A stretch of 9,647 nt of DNA from JAVDCA01 sp035764045 (GTDB lineage: Bacteria > Pseudomonadota > Alphaproteobacteria > Rhizobiales > Xanthobacteraceae). The DNA is taken from NCBI GenBank assembly GCA_035764045.1, contig DASTZX010000005.1, positions 1 through 9,647 of the forward strand, given 5' to 3'. This document shows, piece after piece, positions 1 through 6,208 of the stretch (position 1 is the stretch's first letter; the number at the start of each line of letters is the position of its first letter). Below the pieces are notes generated by a model that was not told where the DNA came from, searched no databases, and worked only from the letters and a program-made list of their open reading frames with translations. The position numbers and the translations under genes are program-made.

Positions 1-1214
1 AGCACCGCCGAGGTCACCTGCAGTCCGGTCGCATTCTGATACGGCGCGATCTCGCGCGTCTCGTCGATCGAGAGCTGGGAGCCGTACCAGTAGGCATTCT
101 TCTTGTGGCCGTAGAGCAGGACGCCGAGCTCGTCGATGCCGTCGACGATCTCGTGCTCGTCGAGGATGATGTGCTCATCCTGGCGCGCGCCGGCGCGCCC
201 GAACATCTCGTGCAGCGAGAGCACGGCGTCGTTGCAGGGGTGGTAGGCGTAGTGGCAGGTCGGCCGATACACGAGCTTGCGGCCGTCGCGCAGGGTGAAG
301 TAGTCGGCGATCGAGATCGACTCGTTGTGCGTGACCAGGAAGCCGTATTGCCCGCGTGCGGTCGGGGTCCATGAGCGCACGCGCGTATTGGCGCCGGGCT
401 GCGTCAGATAGATCGCGGCGCCGCAGCCGGTCTTGTGCTTGTGGCCGTTCGCCGGCATCCATTTCTCGTGCGTGCCCCAGCCGAGCTCCGCCGGCTGCAT
501 GCCCTCGGACAGGAAGCCCTCGACCGACCAGGTGTTGACGAACACGTCCATTGGCTTCGGGCTCTTGGCGCGCTGGGTGTCGCGTTCCGCGATGTGGATG
601 CCCTTGATGCCGAGCTTCTTGGCGAGGCGGCCCCATTGCTCACGGGTGCTCGGCTCGGTGAACTTGAGGCTGAGGTCGTTCGCGAGGTTGATGAGCGCCT
701 GCTTGACGAACCAGGACACCATGCCGGGATTGGCGCCGCAGCAGGAGACCGCGGTGGCGCCGCCCGGCTTGCGCCGGCGCGCCGCCAGCACGGTCTCGCG
801 CAGCGCGTAGTTCGACCGCGCCTCCGGCCCGAGCTTCGAATCGAAATAGAAGCCGGGCCACGGCTCGATGACGGTGTCGACATAGAGGGCGCCGATCTCG
901 CGGCAGAGCTCCATGATGTCGAGCGAGGAGGTGTCGACCGACAGGTTGACGCAGAATCCCTGCCCGCCGCCCTCGGTCAGCAGCGGGACCAGCAGGTGGC
1001 GGTAATTGTCTCGCGTCACCGCTTGATGGACGAAGCGGATACCGCGCTGGTCGAGCAGCCGGCGATCCTTGTCCTCCGGATCGATGACGACGAAGCGCGC
1101 CTTGTCGTAGCTCAAGTGGCGCTCGATCAGCGGCAGCGTGCCCTTTCCGATCGAGCCGAAGCCGATCATCACAATGGGGCCGGTGATGCGGCCATGGACG
1201 GGCCAGTCAGTCAT
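1..1214 (-). CDS. hss: Homospermidine synthase (partial, C-terminus beyond window)
   Basis: Homospermidine synthase makes sym-homospermidine from putrescine (two putrescines, or putrescine plus spermidine) in an NAD-dependent reaction in the cytoplasm. The start is the ATG at 1214, with GGAG six to seven bases upstream; the protein begins MTDWPVHGRITGPIVMIGFG. Residues about 13-25 hold a Rossmann dinucleotide-binding loop (GFGSIGKG). Further on are family-like stretches: VIDPEDKD, a VIEPWPGFYFD segment, CCGANPGMVSWF, and a Trp/His-rich ELGWGTHEKWMPANGHKHK segment. The frame stays open to base 1, giving 404 codons; bacterial members are about 475-480 residues, so roughly 70 residues are missing. 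It is the last visible gene of the odc-GNAT-hss unit, 99 bases after the acetyltransferase. The upstream decarboxylase supplies its substrate. The wider family includes saccharopine-dehydrogenase-like proteins, but the operon context makes the specific call strong. Confidence 0.93.
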   Translation of the reverse strand, partial: MTDWPVHGRITGPIVMIGFGSIGKGTLPLIERHLSYDKARFVVIDPEDKDRRLLDQRGIRFVHQAVTRDNYRHLLVPLLTEGGGQGFCVNLSVDTSSLDIMELCREIGALYVDTVIEPWPGFYFDSKLGPEARSNYALRETVLAARRRKPGGATAVSCCGANPGMVSWFVKQALINLANDLSLKFTEPSTREQWGRLAKKLGIKGIHIAERDTQRAKSPKPMDVFVNTWSVEGFLSEGMQPAELGWGTHEKWMPANGHKHKTGCGAAIYLTQPGANTRVRSWTPTARGQYGFLVTHNESISIADYFTLRDGRKLVYRPTCHYAYHPCNDAVLSLHEMFGRAGARQDEHIILDEHEIVDGIDELGVLLYGHKKNAYWYGSQLSIDETREIAPYQNATGLQVTSAV

Positions 1215-1313
1215 TGGAATCTCCGAAGGGCGGGAAACGGGCGGAGGCAGGCGGTCGGGCGCGGACGCACGATTATCGCCCGGGCGGCGCCAAGGGAAGA
1301 CCACCCTGGTGGA

Positions 1314-1841
1314 TCAGGCGGCGTGCGCGACGCGGCTCGTGATCGGCGCGGGGCGGCGGCGCTCATCGGGCCTGAGGGCGCCGCGCGCGCCGTCGAGCGC
1401 GCCGCGCGCGAGCTCGAGCCCGAGCAGCCGCGCGGGCGCGACGGCGCCGCCGATCGAGAGGCCGCCGGCCTGCGCCGCCGTGAAGCCGAAGCGGGCATAG
1501 TAGGACGCGTCGCCGACCAGCAGCACGGCGGAATGGCCGGCACGGCCCGCCGCCCCGATCGCCCGCCGCATCAAGGCCGCCCCGATGCCGCGGCAGCGAA
1601 AGTCGGGATGAACCGCGAGCGGGCCGAGCAGCAGCGCGGGGCTGTGGCCGGCGAGCACCGGCCAGAGGCGGACCGTGCCGACAAGCCGTCCCTCCTCGAT
1701 CGCCACCAGGGCGAGCGCGGGCGGCCGACCCTCGCGCAGGCGCTGCGAGGGCTTGCTGAAGCGGGAGGGACCGTAGGCGAGGTCGAGCAGCGCCTCGCGC
1801 GCTGGGGCCTCGGCCGGCCGTTCGGAGCGGATGGTGGTCAT
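1314..1841 (-). CDS. GNAT-family N-acetyltransferase (YhbS-like) in polyamine operon
   Basis: A 175-residue acetyl-CoA-dependent N-acetyltransferase, presumably cytoplasmic. The start is ATG at 1841 with GAGGA seven bases upstream. Residues 44-58 form the beta-strand pair ALALVAIEEGRLVGT. Residues 72-95 form motif A, LGPLAVHPDFRCRGIGAAL, with the pyrophosphate-binding loop R82-x-x-G85-x-G87. Residues 114-120 (YYARFGF) are the typical motif B tail seen in YhbS-like proteins. The last ~35 residues are Arg/Ala-rich and resemble no domain I know. It lies 70 bases after the decarboxylase and 99 bases before the homospermidine synthase, all on one strand, so co-transcription is likely. The acceptor is unknown: the context suggests a polyamine, but the fold equally fits a protein, tRNA or small-molecule acceptor. 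Confidence 0.9.
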   Translation of the reverse strand: MTTIRSERPAEAPAREALLDLAYGPSRFSKPSQRLREGRPPALALVAIEEGRLVGTVRLWPVLAGHSPALLLGPLAVHPDFRCRGIGAALMRRAIGAAGRAGHSAVLLVGDASYYARFGFTAAQAGGLSIGGAVAPARLLGLELARGALDGARGALRPDERRRPAPITSRVAHAA

Positions 1842-1863
1842 GGCAAATCCTCGCGCGCCGGCG

Positions 1864-1891
1864 GCCGTGCGCCACCGGAGTGGCGCACGGC
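1864..1891 (-). repeat. Perfect 12-bp hairpin with UNCG-type tetraloop between odc and GNAT genes
   Basis: Arms 1864-1875 and 1880-1891 are exact reverse complements, all twelve pairs Watson-Crick and mostly G-C. Read on the transcribed minus strand the loop is UCCG closed by a C-G pair, which matches the very stable cUNCGg tetraloop class. The hairpin begins 20 bases after the decarboxylase stop and ends 22 bases before the acetyltransferase start. No T-run follows it, so it does not look like an intrinsic terminator. It could be an mRNA-stabilising 3' end for the decarboxylase message, a pause or processing site, or a partial attenuator. Confidence 0.6.
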
Positions 1892-1911
1892 GGGACCACG
1901 CGGCGCGTGGC

Positions 1912-3054
1912 TCAGATGTGATAGGTGCGGAGTGGCGCGAAGCCGTTGAAGGCGACCGACGAGTAGGTGGTCGTATACGCGCCCGTCCCCTCGATCAGCA
2001 CCTTGTCGCCGATCTCCAGGCTGACGGGGAGCATGTACGGCTCCTTCTCATACAGGACGTCCATGGAATCGCAGGTCGGCCCGGCGATCACGCAGGCTCC
2101 GAGATCATCCCCGTCGCGTGGCGTGCGGATCGGATAGCGGATCGATTCGTCCATCGTCTCGGCGAGGCCGCCGAACTTGCCGATGTCGAGATAGACCCAG
2201 CGCACCTCGTCCGCCTCGCTCTTCCTGGACACCAGCACGACCTCGGCCTCGATCAGGCCGGCATTGCCGACCATCCCGCGGCCGGGCTCGATGACGGTCT
2301 CCGGGATGGCGTTGCCGAAGTGCTTGCGCAGCGCCCGGAAGATCGAGGTCCCGTAGGTCTTCACCGCCGGCACATCCTTGAGGTAGCGGGTCGGGAAGCC
2401 GCCGCCGAGATTGACCATGGCGAGGCCGATCCCGCGCTCCGCGCAGGCCTTGAAGATCTTGGCGGCCGACTTCAGCGCGCCATCCCACGACTGCGGGCGC
2501 GGCTGCTGCGAGCCGACGTGGAACGACACGCCGTGGGCGACCAGCCCGAGGCGATGGGCATGCTCCAGCACCTCGACCGCCATCGCCGGGTCGCAGCCGA
2601 ACTTGCGCGACAGCGGCCATTCGGCGCCCGCGCAGTCGTGCAGGAAGCGGCAGAAAACCTTCGCGCCCGGCGCCTGGCGGGCGATCTTCTCGACCTCCGC
2701 CTTGGAGTCGACCGCAAAGAGCCGCACGCCGAGCGCAAAGGCCCGCGCGACGTCGCGCTCCTTCTTGATGGTGTTGCCATAGGAGATGCGGTCGGCCGTG
2801 GCGCCGGCCGCGAGCACCATCTCGATCTCCGGGACCGAGGCGGCGTCGAAGCAGGAGCCCAGCTTGGTCAGAAGCGCCAGCACCTCGGCCGCCGGGTTGG
2901 CCTTCACGGCGTAGAACACGCGCGTGTCGGGCAGCGCCTTGGCGAAGGCCTGGTAGTTGTCACGGACGACGTCGAGATCGACGACAAGGCAAGGCACGTC
3001 GTCTTTCCCCTCCGCGCGGCGGTTGCGGAGAAACTCGCGGATGCGCTCAGTCAT
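1912..3054 (-). CDS. odc: Ornithine (lysine/ornithine) decarboxylase, type III PLP fold
   Basis: A 380-residue PLP-dependent decarboxylase of the alanine-racemase-fold family (eukaryotic-type ODC). It converts ornithine to putrescine, and in some relatives also lysine to cadaverine. The PLP lysine is K51 in FYAVKANP. H179 in SFHVGSQ would stack on the cofactor. The glycine loop that holds the phosphate is LGGGFPTRY (216-224), followed by EPGRG (256-260). The catalytic cysteine region is C328-D329 in GPTCDSMDVLY, and Y360 in GTGAYTTTYSS near the C-terminus is the other conserved cofactor contact. Length equals the usual bacterial ODC/LODC size. The start ATG at 3054 has GUGGGGAG six bases upstream. 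It is the first gene of the operon with the GNAT and homospermidine synthase genes, and is preceded by a long structured leader. Ornithine versus lysine preference cannot be read from sequence with certainty; the PTCDS motif argues against diaminopimelate or carboxynorspermidine decarboxylase. Confidence 0.93.
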   Translation of the reverse strand: MTERIREFLRNRRAEGKDDVPCLVVDLDVVRDNYQAFAKALPDTRVFYAVKANPAAEVLALLTKLGSCFDAASVPEIEMVLAAGATADRISYGNTIKKERDVARAFALGVRLFAVDSKAEVEKIARQAPGAKVFCRFLHDCAGAEWPLSRKFGCDPAMAVEVLEHAHRLGLVAHGVSFHVGSQQPRPQSWDGALKSAAKIFKACAERGIGLAMVNLGGGFPTRYLKDVPAVKTYGTSIFRALRKHFGNAIPETVIEPGRGMVGNAGLIEAEVVLVSRKSEADEVRWVYLDIGKFGGLAETMDESIRYPIRTPRDGDDLGACVIAGPTCDSMDVLYEKEPYMLPVSLEIGDKVLIEGTGAYTTTYSSVAFNGFAPLRTYHI

Positions 3055-3060
3055 GGCGCT

Positions 3061-3068
3061 CTCCCCAC
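3061..3068 (-). promoter_or_regulatory. odc ribosome-binding site, complementary to leader loops
   Basis: On the minus strand this is GUGGGGAG, a strong Shine-Dalgarno sequence six bases before the ATG at 3054. It can pair over all eight bases (two G-U) with the UUCUCCAC segments at 3317-3324 and 3257-3264. Its GGGGAG part can also pair exactly with CUCCCC at 3191-3196. Such complementarity allows translation to be switched by leader folding; that step is inference. Confidence 0.6.
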
Positions 3069-3300
3069 GGATCAGGGGCGGAAATCCGCCCGAGGTGATG
3101 CGGGCTTGCCTGGCCTCGCCGCCGACCCGCGATGGGGACGCGCCGGTGACGAGAACTGGAAGACCCGACCGTGCTGCCTTGGTTTGGATTGGGGAGATCC
3201 CCGCTCCGCACGCCCGGCAATGATGAACAAGCCTCTTCGGTAGCCCGAGCCGGTGGGTGGAGAACCGGCAGAGACCAAAAAAGCCCGCTCCGTCGTTGCT

Positions 3301-3420
3301 TTAAGCCGCGTCCCTCGTGGAGAACGAGGTGCGCCGGTTTCGCCTCCGGCTGTCAGTCAAGTGTTCGGAGCTGCAAACGATCGCAGACGTTGGGTCGTCG
3401 GACTTCTCGTCGTCGGACAT
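3301..3420 (-). CDS. Candidate 39-codon upstream ORF (leader peptide) in odc leader
   Basis: ATG at 3420 to TAA at 3301-3303 on the minus strand encodes 39 residues. The N-terminus is acidic and repetitive (MSDDEKSDDPTS) and the C-terminus strongly basic (SRRRNRRTSFSTRDAA). An in-frame TGA lies shortly upstream and no other start is available. The Shine-Dalgarno match is poor: GGAG is about 18 bases away. The start codon is partly inside the 3419-3434 hairpin. The last third of the frame runs through the 3313-3329 hairpin, one of the two whose loop is complementary to the odc ribosome-binding site, so a ribosome translating it would open that hairpin. By analogy, E. coli speF is controlled by an ornithine-sensing leader peptide (SpeFL), but this peptide shows no clear sequence match beyond Arg-richness. 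It could be a chance frame inside a structured RNA. Confidence 0.3.
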   Translation of the reverse strand: MSDDEKSDDPTSAIVCSSEHLTDSRRRNRRTSFSTRDAA

Positions 3421-3520
3421 CGCGTCTTGGCGATCTCACTCCGGGCGGCTGTCCGGCCTCTTGTCCGGATGCCCACCGACCGACACACGGCCACAGGCAC
3501 GTGCGAATTTGGGCAATCAT

Positions 3521-3549
3521 GAGATAAGTGGATTCTATTTAGCGCGCAA
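3521..3549 (-). promoter_or_regulatory. Candidate sigma-70 promoter for the odc-GNAT-hss operon
   Basis: On the minus strand, TTGCGC (3544-3549) and TATCTC (3521-3526) are 17 bases apart. They lie in the most A/T-rich stretch of the window, about 3520-3580. Transcription would begin near 3514, giving a leader of about 460 nt. Both boxes are imperfect, so the exact hexamers are a guess; the A/T-rich position upstream of the structured leader is the main support. Confidence 0.3.
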
Positions 3550-3562
3550 CAAAAAATCGTGG

Positions 3563-3586
3563 CGCGCGCAAAAGTTTTTGCCCGCG
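3563..3586. repeat. 24-base dyad, operator-like or terminator stem
   Basis: The core GCAAAA-GT-TTTTGC (3568-3581) has perfect six-base half-sites. After one mismatch the symmetry continues with CGCG on each side (3563-3566 and 3583-3586). On the minus strand it lies about 70 bases past the end of the membrane-protein gene and is followed six bases later by TTTTTT, so it may be that gene's terminator. It also sits just upstream of the candidate odc promoter, where an operator would be expected. A second pair of GCGCGC arms (3542-3547 and 3562-3567) overlaps it. Confidence 0.4.
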
Positions 3587-3655
3587 AACCAACGAAAGGG
3601 TTGCGAGATGCTTAACGTCGGGTGTCAGAAGCGCTCGAGCGCGACGCGCAACGCG

Positions 3656-3928
3656 TCAGTCGCTCGCCGTGAACGGCTCGACCCGCATGCCGTTGCGCAC
3701 GAACGTCGCCATCACGAACAGGCCGACAGCGAAGAAGGCGATCTGCAGCGTGTAGACGCCGTAGTCACCGAGGCCGAGCAGGCTGGCGACCGCCCAACCG
3801 CCCGCGAAGGCCGCGCCGAACACCTCGGCGCTGATCAGGATCGCGGCGCTCAGAACCGTGGAAACGTTCTGCCACAAGATCCGGCGGCGTCCGTTCTGCG
3901 GGCCCTTGGTTGAAGCAAGGTCGTGCAT
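3656..3928 (-). CDS. Small two-helix membrane protein of unknown function
   Basis: A 90-residue protein with a basic N-terminus (KGPQNGRRRILWQN). Two hydrophobic segments, about residues 23-46 and 57-77, are joined by a short GLGDYGVY turn, and the tail VRNGMRVEPFTASD is polar. The arginine-rich N-terminus suggests an N-in, C-in topology in the inner membrane. The start ATG at 3928 has AGGA eight bases upstream, and coding density looks normal. Both helices are Gly/Ala-rich (EVFGAAFAGGWAVASLLG), which favours helix packing. I do not recognise a named family. It is on the same strand as the odc operon but separated by about 600 bases that include a dyad and a promoter candidate, so it is probably a separate unit. 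It is divergent from the M3 peptidase gene. Confidence 0.75.
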   Translation of the reverse strand: MHDLASTKGPQNGRRRILWQNVSTVLSAAILISAEVFGAAFAGGWAVASLLGLGDYGVYTLQIAFFAVGLFVMATFVRNGMRVEPFTASD

Positions 3929-4122
3929 GGCTTAAGTCCTGTCGAAGCATCTTTCGGCGAGGTCGAGACAGCCGGGGAGAATGCGACCAAGTGTCGGATT
4001 TGGCCGCAATGTCCATCAAATGGGCACTCCGATCAAGTCCGGCAAGCCGCAGCGGACGGGGCCTGCGCGATCTCTCCGGTCCCCTTCCCGGCGGCTTTCA
4101 CCCCAGCCCCTGCGAGCCCGTC
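3929..4122. promoter_or_regulatory. Divergent intergenic region between membrane-protein and M3 peptidase genes
   Basis: This 194-base spacer must hold the promoters of both divergent genes. I could not pick convincing -35/-10 pairs on either strand. The part near the membrane-protein start has a usable Shine-Dalgarno; the part before the peptidase start at 4123 has only a weak GAG. No strong dyad was seen. Confidence 0.4.
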
Positions 4123-6204
4123 ATGACGATCGAAAGCCCCGCCCCGAGCCTTGCGTCCAGCGACAATCCGCTCCTCGCCGCCTGGGATACGCCGTTTTCG
4201 GTGCCGCCGTTCGCGGCGATCCGGCCGGAGCATTTCCGCCCGGCCTTCGACGCAGCCTTCGCGGCGCATCGCGCCGAGATCGCAGCCATCGCGGCCCAGG
4301 CGGCGGCGCCAACCTTCGACAACACCGTGGCGGCGCTGGAGCGCTCGGGCCGCACGCTGGCGCGGGTCTCCGCGGTCTTCTTTGCCCTGGTCGGCGCCCA
4401 CAGCAACGAGGCGCTGCTCGCGCTCGAACGCGAGATCGTGCCCCGCCTGACCGCCCATTGGGACGCAATCCACATGAACCAGCGCCTGTTCGAGCGGATC
4501 GCGGCCCTCTATCGCGAGCCGGGCCGCCTCGCAGCCGAGCAGGCGCGCGTGCTCGAGCGCTACTTCGTGACCTTCCGGCGTGCCGGCGCCGGCCTCGATG
4601 CCGCGGCGCGGGGCCGGGTCGCCGAGATCGGCGAGCGCCTCGCCGAGCTCGGCACCCGCTTCAGCCAGCGTGTGCTCGCCGACGAGCAGCGGTTTGCGCT
4701 CCCGCTCGAAGGCGAGGACGATCTCGCTGGCCTGCCCGACCACCTGCGCGAGGCGGCCCGCGCCGCCGCGCGGGAGCGCGGTCTCGCGGCCCCGGCGGCG
4801 GTGACGCTCGCGCGCTCCAGCGTCGAGCCGTTCCTGCAGTTCTCGCAGCGGCGCGAGCTGCGGGAAAAGGCCTTCCGCGCCTGGATCGCCCGCGGGGAAG
4901 GCGGCGAGGACGACAACCGGGTGATCATCGCCGAGATCGTGCGGCTGCGCACCGAGAAGGCCCGGCTGCTCGGCTATCCGACCTGGGCGCACTATCGGCT
5001 TGACGACGCCATGGCGAAGACGCCCGAGGCTGCACGCGCCCTGCTCGCCAAGGTCTGGACGCCGGCGCGCTCGCGCGCGCTTGCCGACCGCGACGCCATG
5101 CAGGAGATGATCCGCGCCGAGGGCGGCAATTTCGCCCTCGCCGCCTGGGACTGGCGTCATTACGCCGAGAAGCTGCGGCGTGAGCGCTGCGACCTCGGCG
5201 AAGGTGAGATCGAGCCCTATCTGCGGCTCGACCGCATGATCGCGGCGGCGTTCGAGACCGCCCGCCGGCTGTTCGGCATCACCGTCACACCGCGAACGGA
5301 CATCCCGGTCTGGCACCCCGACGTCCGGGCCTGGGAGGTGCGCGCGGCCGACGGACGGCATCTCGGCCTGTTCTTCGGCGACTATTTCGCCCGGCCGTCG
5401 AAGCGCAGTGGCGCCTGGATGTCGACCTTGCGCGAGCAGGAGAAGCTCGACGGCGAGGTGCGCCCCCTGGTGTTCAACATCATGAACTTCGCCAAGGGCG
5501 TGGACGCCGAGCCCCCGCTCTTGAGCTTCGATGACGCCCGCACGCTGTTTCACGAGTTCGGCCACGCCCTGCACGCGCTCCTCTCCGACGTCACCTATCC
5601 GGTGATCTCGGGGACGGGCGTCGCGACCGACTTCGTCGAGCTGCCGTCCCAGCTGTTCGAGCAGTGGCTCGACACCCCGGCGATCCTCAAGGCGTTCGCG
5701 ATCCATCACAGTACCGGCGAGCCGATGCCGGACGCGCTCATCGCCAAGCTCAAGGCGGCACGCACCTTCAACCAGGGCTTCATGACGGTCGAATACGTCT
5801 CGTCCGCGATCGTCGACCTCGACTACCATTCGCTCGAGCGGGCCGACGATCTCGACCCGGCGGCGTTCGAGCGCGCCGCCCTCGACCGGATCGGGATGCC
5901 CGAGGAAATCGCGATGCGCCACCGCTCGCCGCATTTCAGTCACGTGTTCGCCGGCGACCACTATTCGGCGGCCTATTACAGCTATATGTGGTCGGAGGTG
6001 CTCGACGCGGATGCGTTCAACGCATTCCAGGAGACCGGCGACGTGTTCGACCGCGCCACTGCCGAACGGCTCTACCGCCACATCTACGCGGCCGGCGGCT
6101 CGCGCCCGCCCGATGAGGCCTACAAAGCCTTCCGCGGCCGGCTGCCGACCGAGGACGCGTTGTTGCGGCGGCGCGGTCTCGCCGATCCGACCCCCGCGGC
6201 CTAA
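4123..6204 (+). CDS. dcp: M3-family zinc metallopeptidase, peptidyl-dipeptidase Dcp type
   Basis: A 693-residue thimet-oligopeptidase-family enzyme that removes C-terminal dipeptides or cuts short peptides during cytoplasmic peptide turnover. The zinc site is H477-E478-F-G-H481 in LFHEFGHALHALLSD. The third ligand is E506 in ATDFVELPSQLFEQW, spaced as in E. coli Dcp. The transition-state region SPHFSHVFAGDHYSAAYYSYMW (about 604-625) and the C-terminal AYKAFRGRLPTEDALLRRRGL also match Dcp. The N-terminus (NPLLAAWDTPFSVPPFAAIRPEHFRPAFDAAF) aligns with the start of Dcp, and length is close to the 680 residues of Dcp/PrlC. The frame is open further back to a TTG at 3910, but that would overlap the opposite gene, so ATG 4123 was chosen; its Shine-Dalgarno is weak. 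No signal peptide is seen. Dcp is preferred over oligopeptidase A, but the two are hard to separate by eye. The next gene follows after 4 bases. Confidence 0.92.
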   Translation: MTIESPAPSLASSDNPLLAAWDTPFSVPPFAAIRPEHFRPAFDAAFAAHRAEIAAIAAQAAAPTFDNTVAALERSGRTLARVSAVFFALVGAHSNEALLALEREIVPRLTAHWDAIHMNQRLFERIAALYREPGRLAAEQARVLERYFVTFRRAGAGLDAAARGRVAEIGERLAELGTRFSQRVLADEQRFALPLEGEDDLAGLPDHLREAARAAARERGLAAPAAVTLARSSVEPFLQFSQRRELREKAFRAWIARGEGGEDDNRVIIAEIVRLRTEKARLLGYPTWAHYRLDDAMAKTPEAARALLAKVWTPARSRALADRDAMQEMIRAEGGNFALAAWDWRHYAEKLRRERCDLGEGEIEPYLRLDRMIAAAFETARRLFGITVTPRTDIPVWHPDVRAWEVRAADGRHLGLFFGDYFARPSKRSGAWMSTLREQEKLDGEVRPLVFNIMNFAKGVDAEPPLLSFDDARTLFHEFGHALHALLSDVTYPVISGTGVATDFVELPSQLFEQWLDTPAILKAFAIHHSTGEPMPDALIAKLKAARTFNQGFMTVEYVSSAIVDLDYHSLERADDLDPAAFERAALDRIGMPEEIAMRHRSPHFSHVFAGDHYSAAYYSYMWSEVLDADAFNAFQETGDVFDRATAERLYRHIYAAGGSRPPDEAYKAFRGRLPTEDALLRRRGLADPTPAA

Positions 6205-6208
6205 GCCC

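Larger units (their letters stand above)
3061..3480 (-). promoter_or_regulatory. Structured 5' leader of odc, candidate speF-type cis-regulatory RNA
   Basis: The minus strand upstream of the decarboxylase contains many short hairpins in series: 3452-3469 (5 bp), 3419-3434 (5 bp, covering the start codon of an upstream frame), 3371-3386 (6 bp with one G-U, UCGU loop), 3333-3350 (5 bp), 3313-3329 (6 bp), 3249-3269 (6 bp), 3191-3202 (4 bp) and 3076-3091 (6 bp, AUUU loop), the last just before the ribosome-binding site. Two of them share the loop sequence GUUCUCCAC, exactly 60 bases apart. An alphaproteobacterial RNA motif named speF is known upstream of ornithine decarboxylase genes (motif set published with the SAM-II riboswitch). 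Position, length and target gene agree, but I identified this by context and folding, not by a covariance search. The element probably adjusts decarboxylase synthesis to polyamine or precursor level; no ligand is visible from sequence. Confidence 0.6.

Noticed and set aside
1298..1313. Small CCAC/GTGG hairpin after the GNAT stop as a terminator
   Set aside because: Only four solid pairs and no T-run, and the downstream hss gene appears to belong to the same operon.
435..1949. 504-codon plus-strand open frame across hss and the GNAT gene
   Set aside because: Low-complexity Arg/Ala/Asp-rich translation with no family motifs, antisense to two recognisable genes; a product of GC bias.
1831..3243. 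470-codon plus-strand open frame opposite the ornithine decarboxylase
   Set aside because: Antisense to a gene with all catalytic motifs; translation shows no recognisable domain.
3271..3303. Intrinsic terminator at the minus-strand UUUUUU (3277-3282) in the odc leader
   Set aside because: Only a weak AAAGC/GCUUU stem with a 13-base loop precedes the U-run; an attenuator is possible but not supported by the fold.
3910..4122. N-terminal extension of the M3 peptidase from TTG 3910
   Set aside because: Overlaps the opposite membrane-protein gene; family alignment begins just after ATG 4123, and the extension looks random.
6011..6208. N-terminal extension of the GGT-like protein into the end of dcp
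   Set aside because: It would overlap almost 200 bases of conserved dcp C-terminus; the GGT fold begins after ATG 6209.
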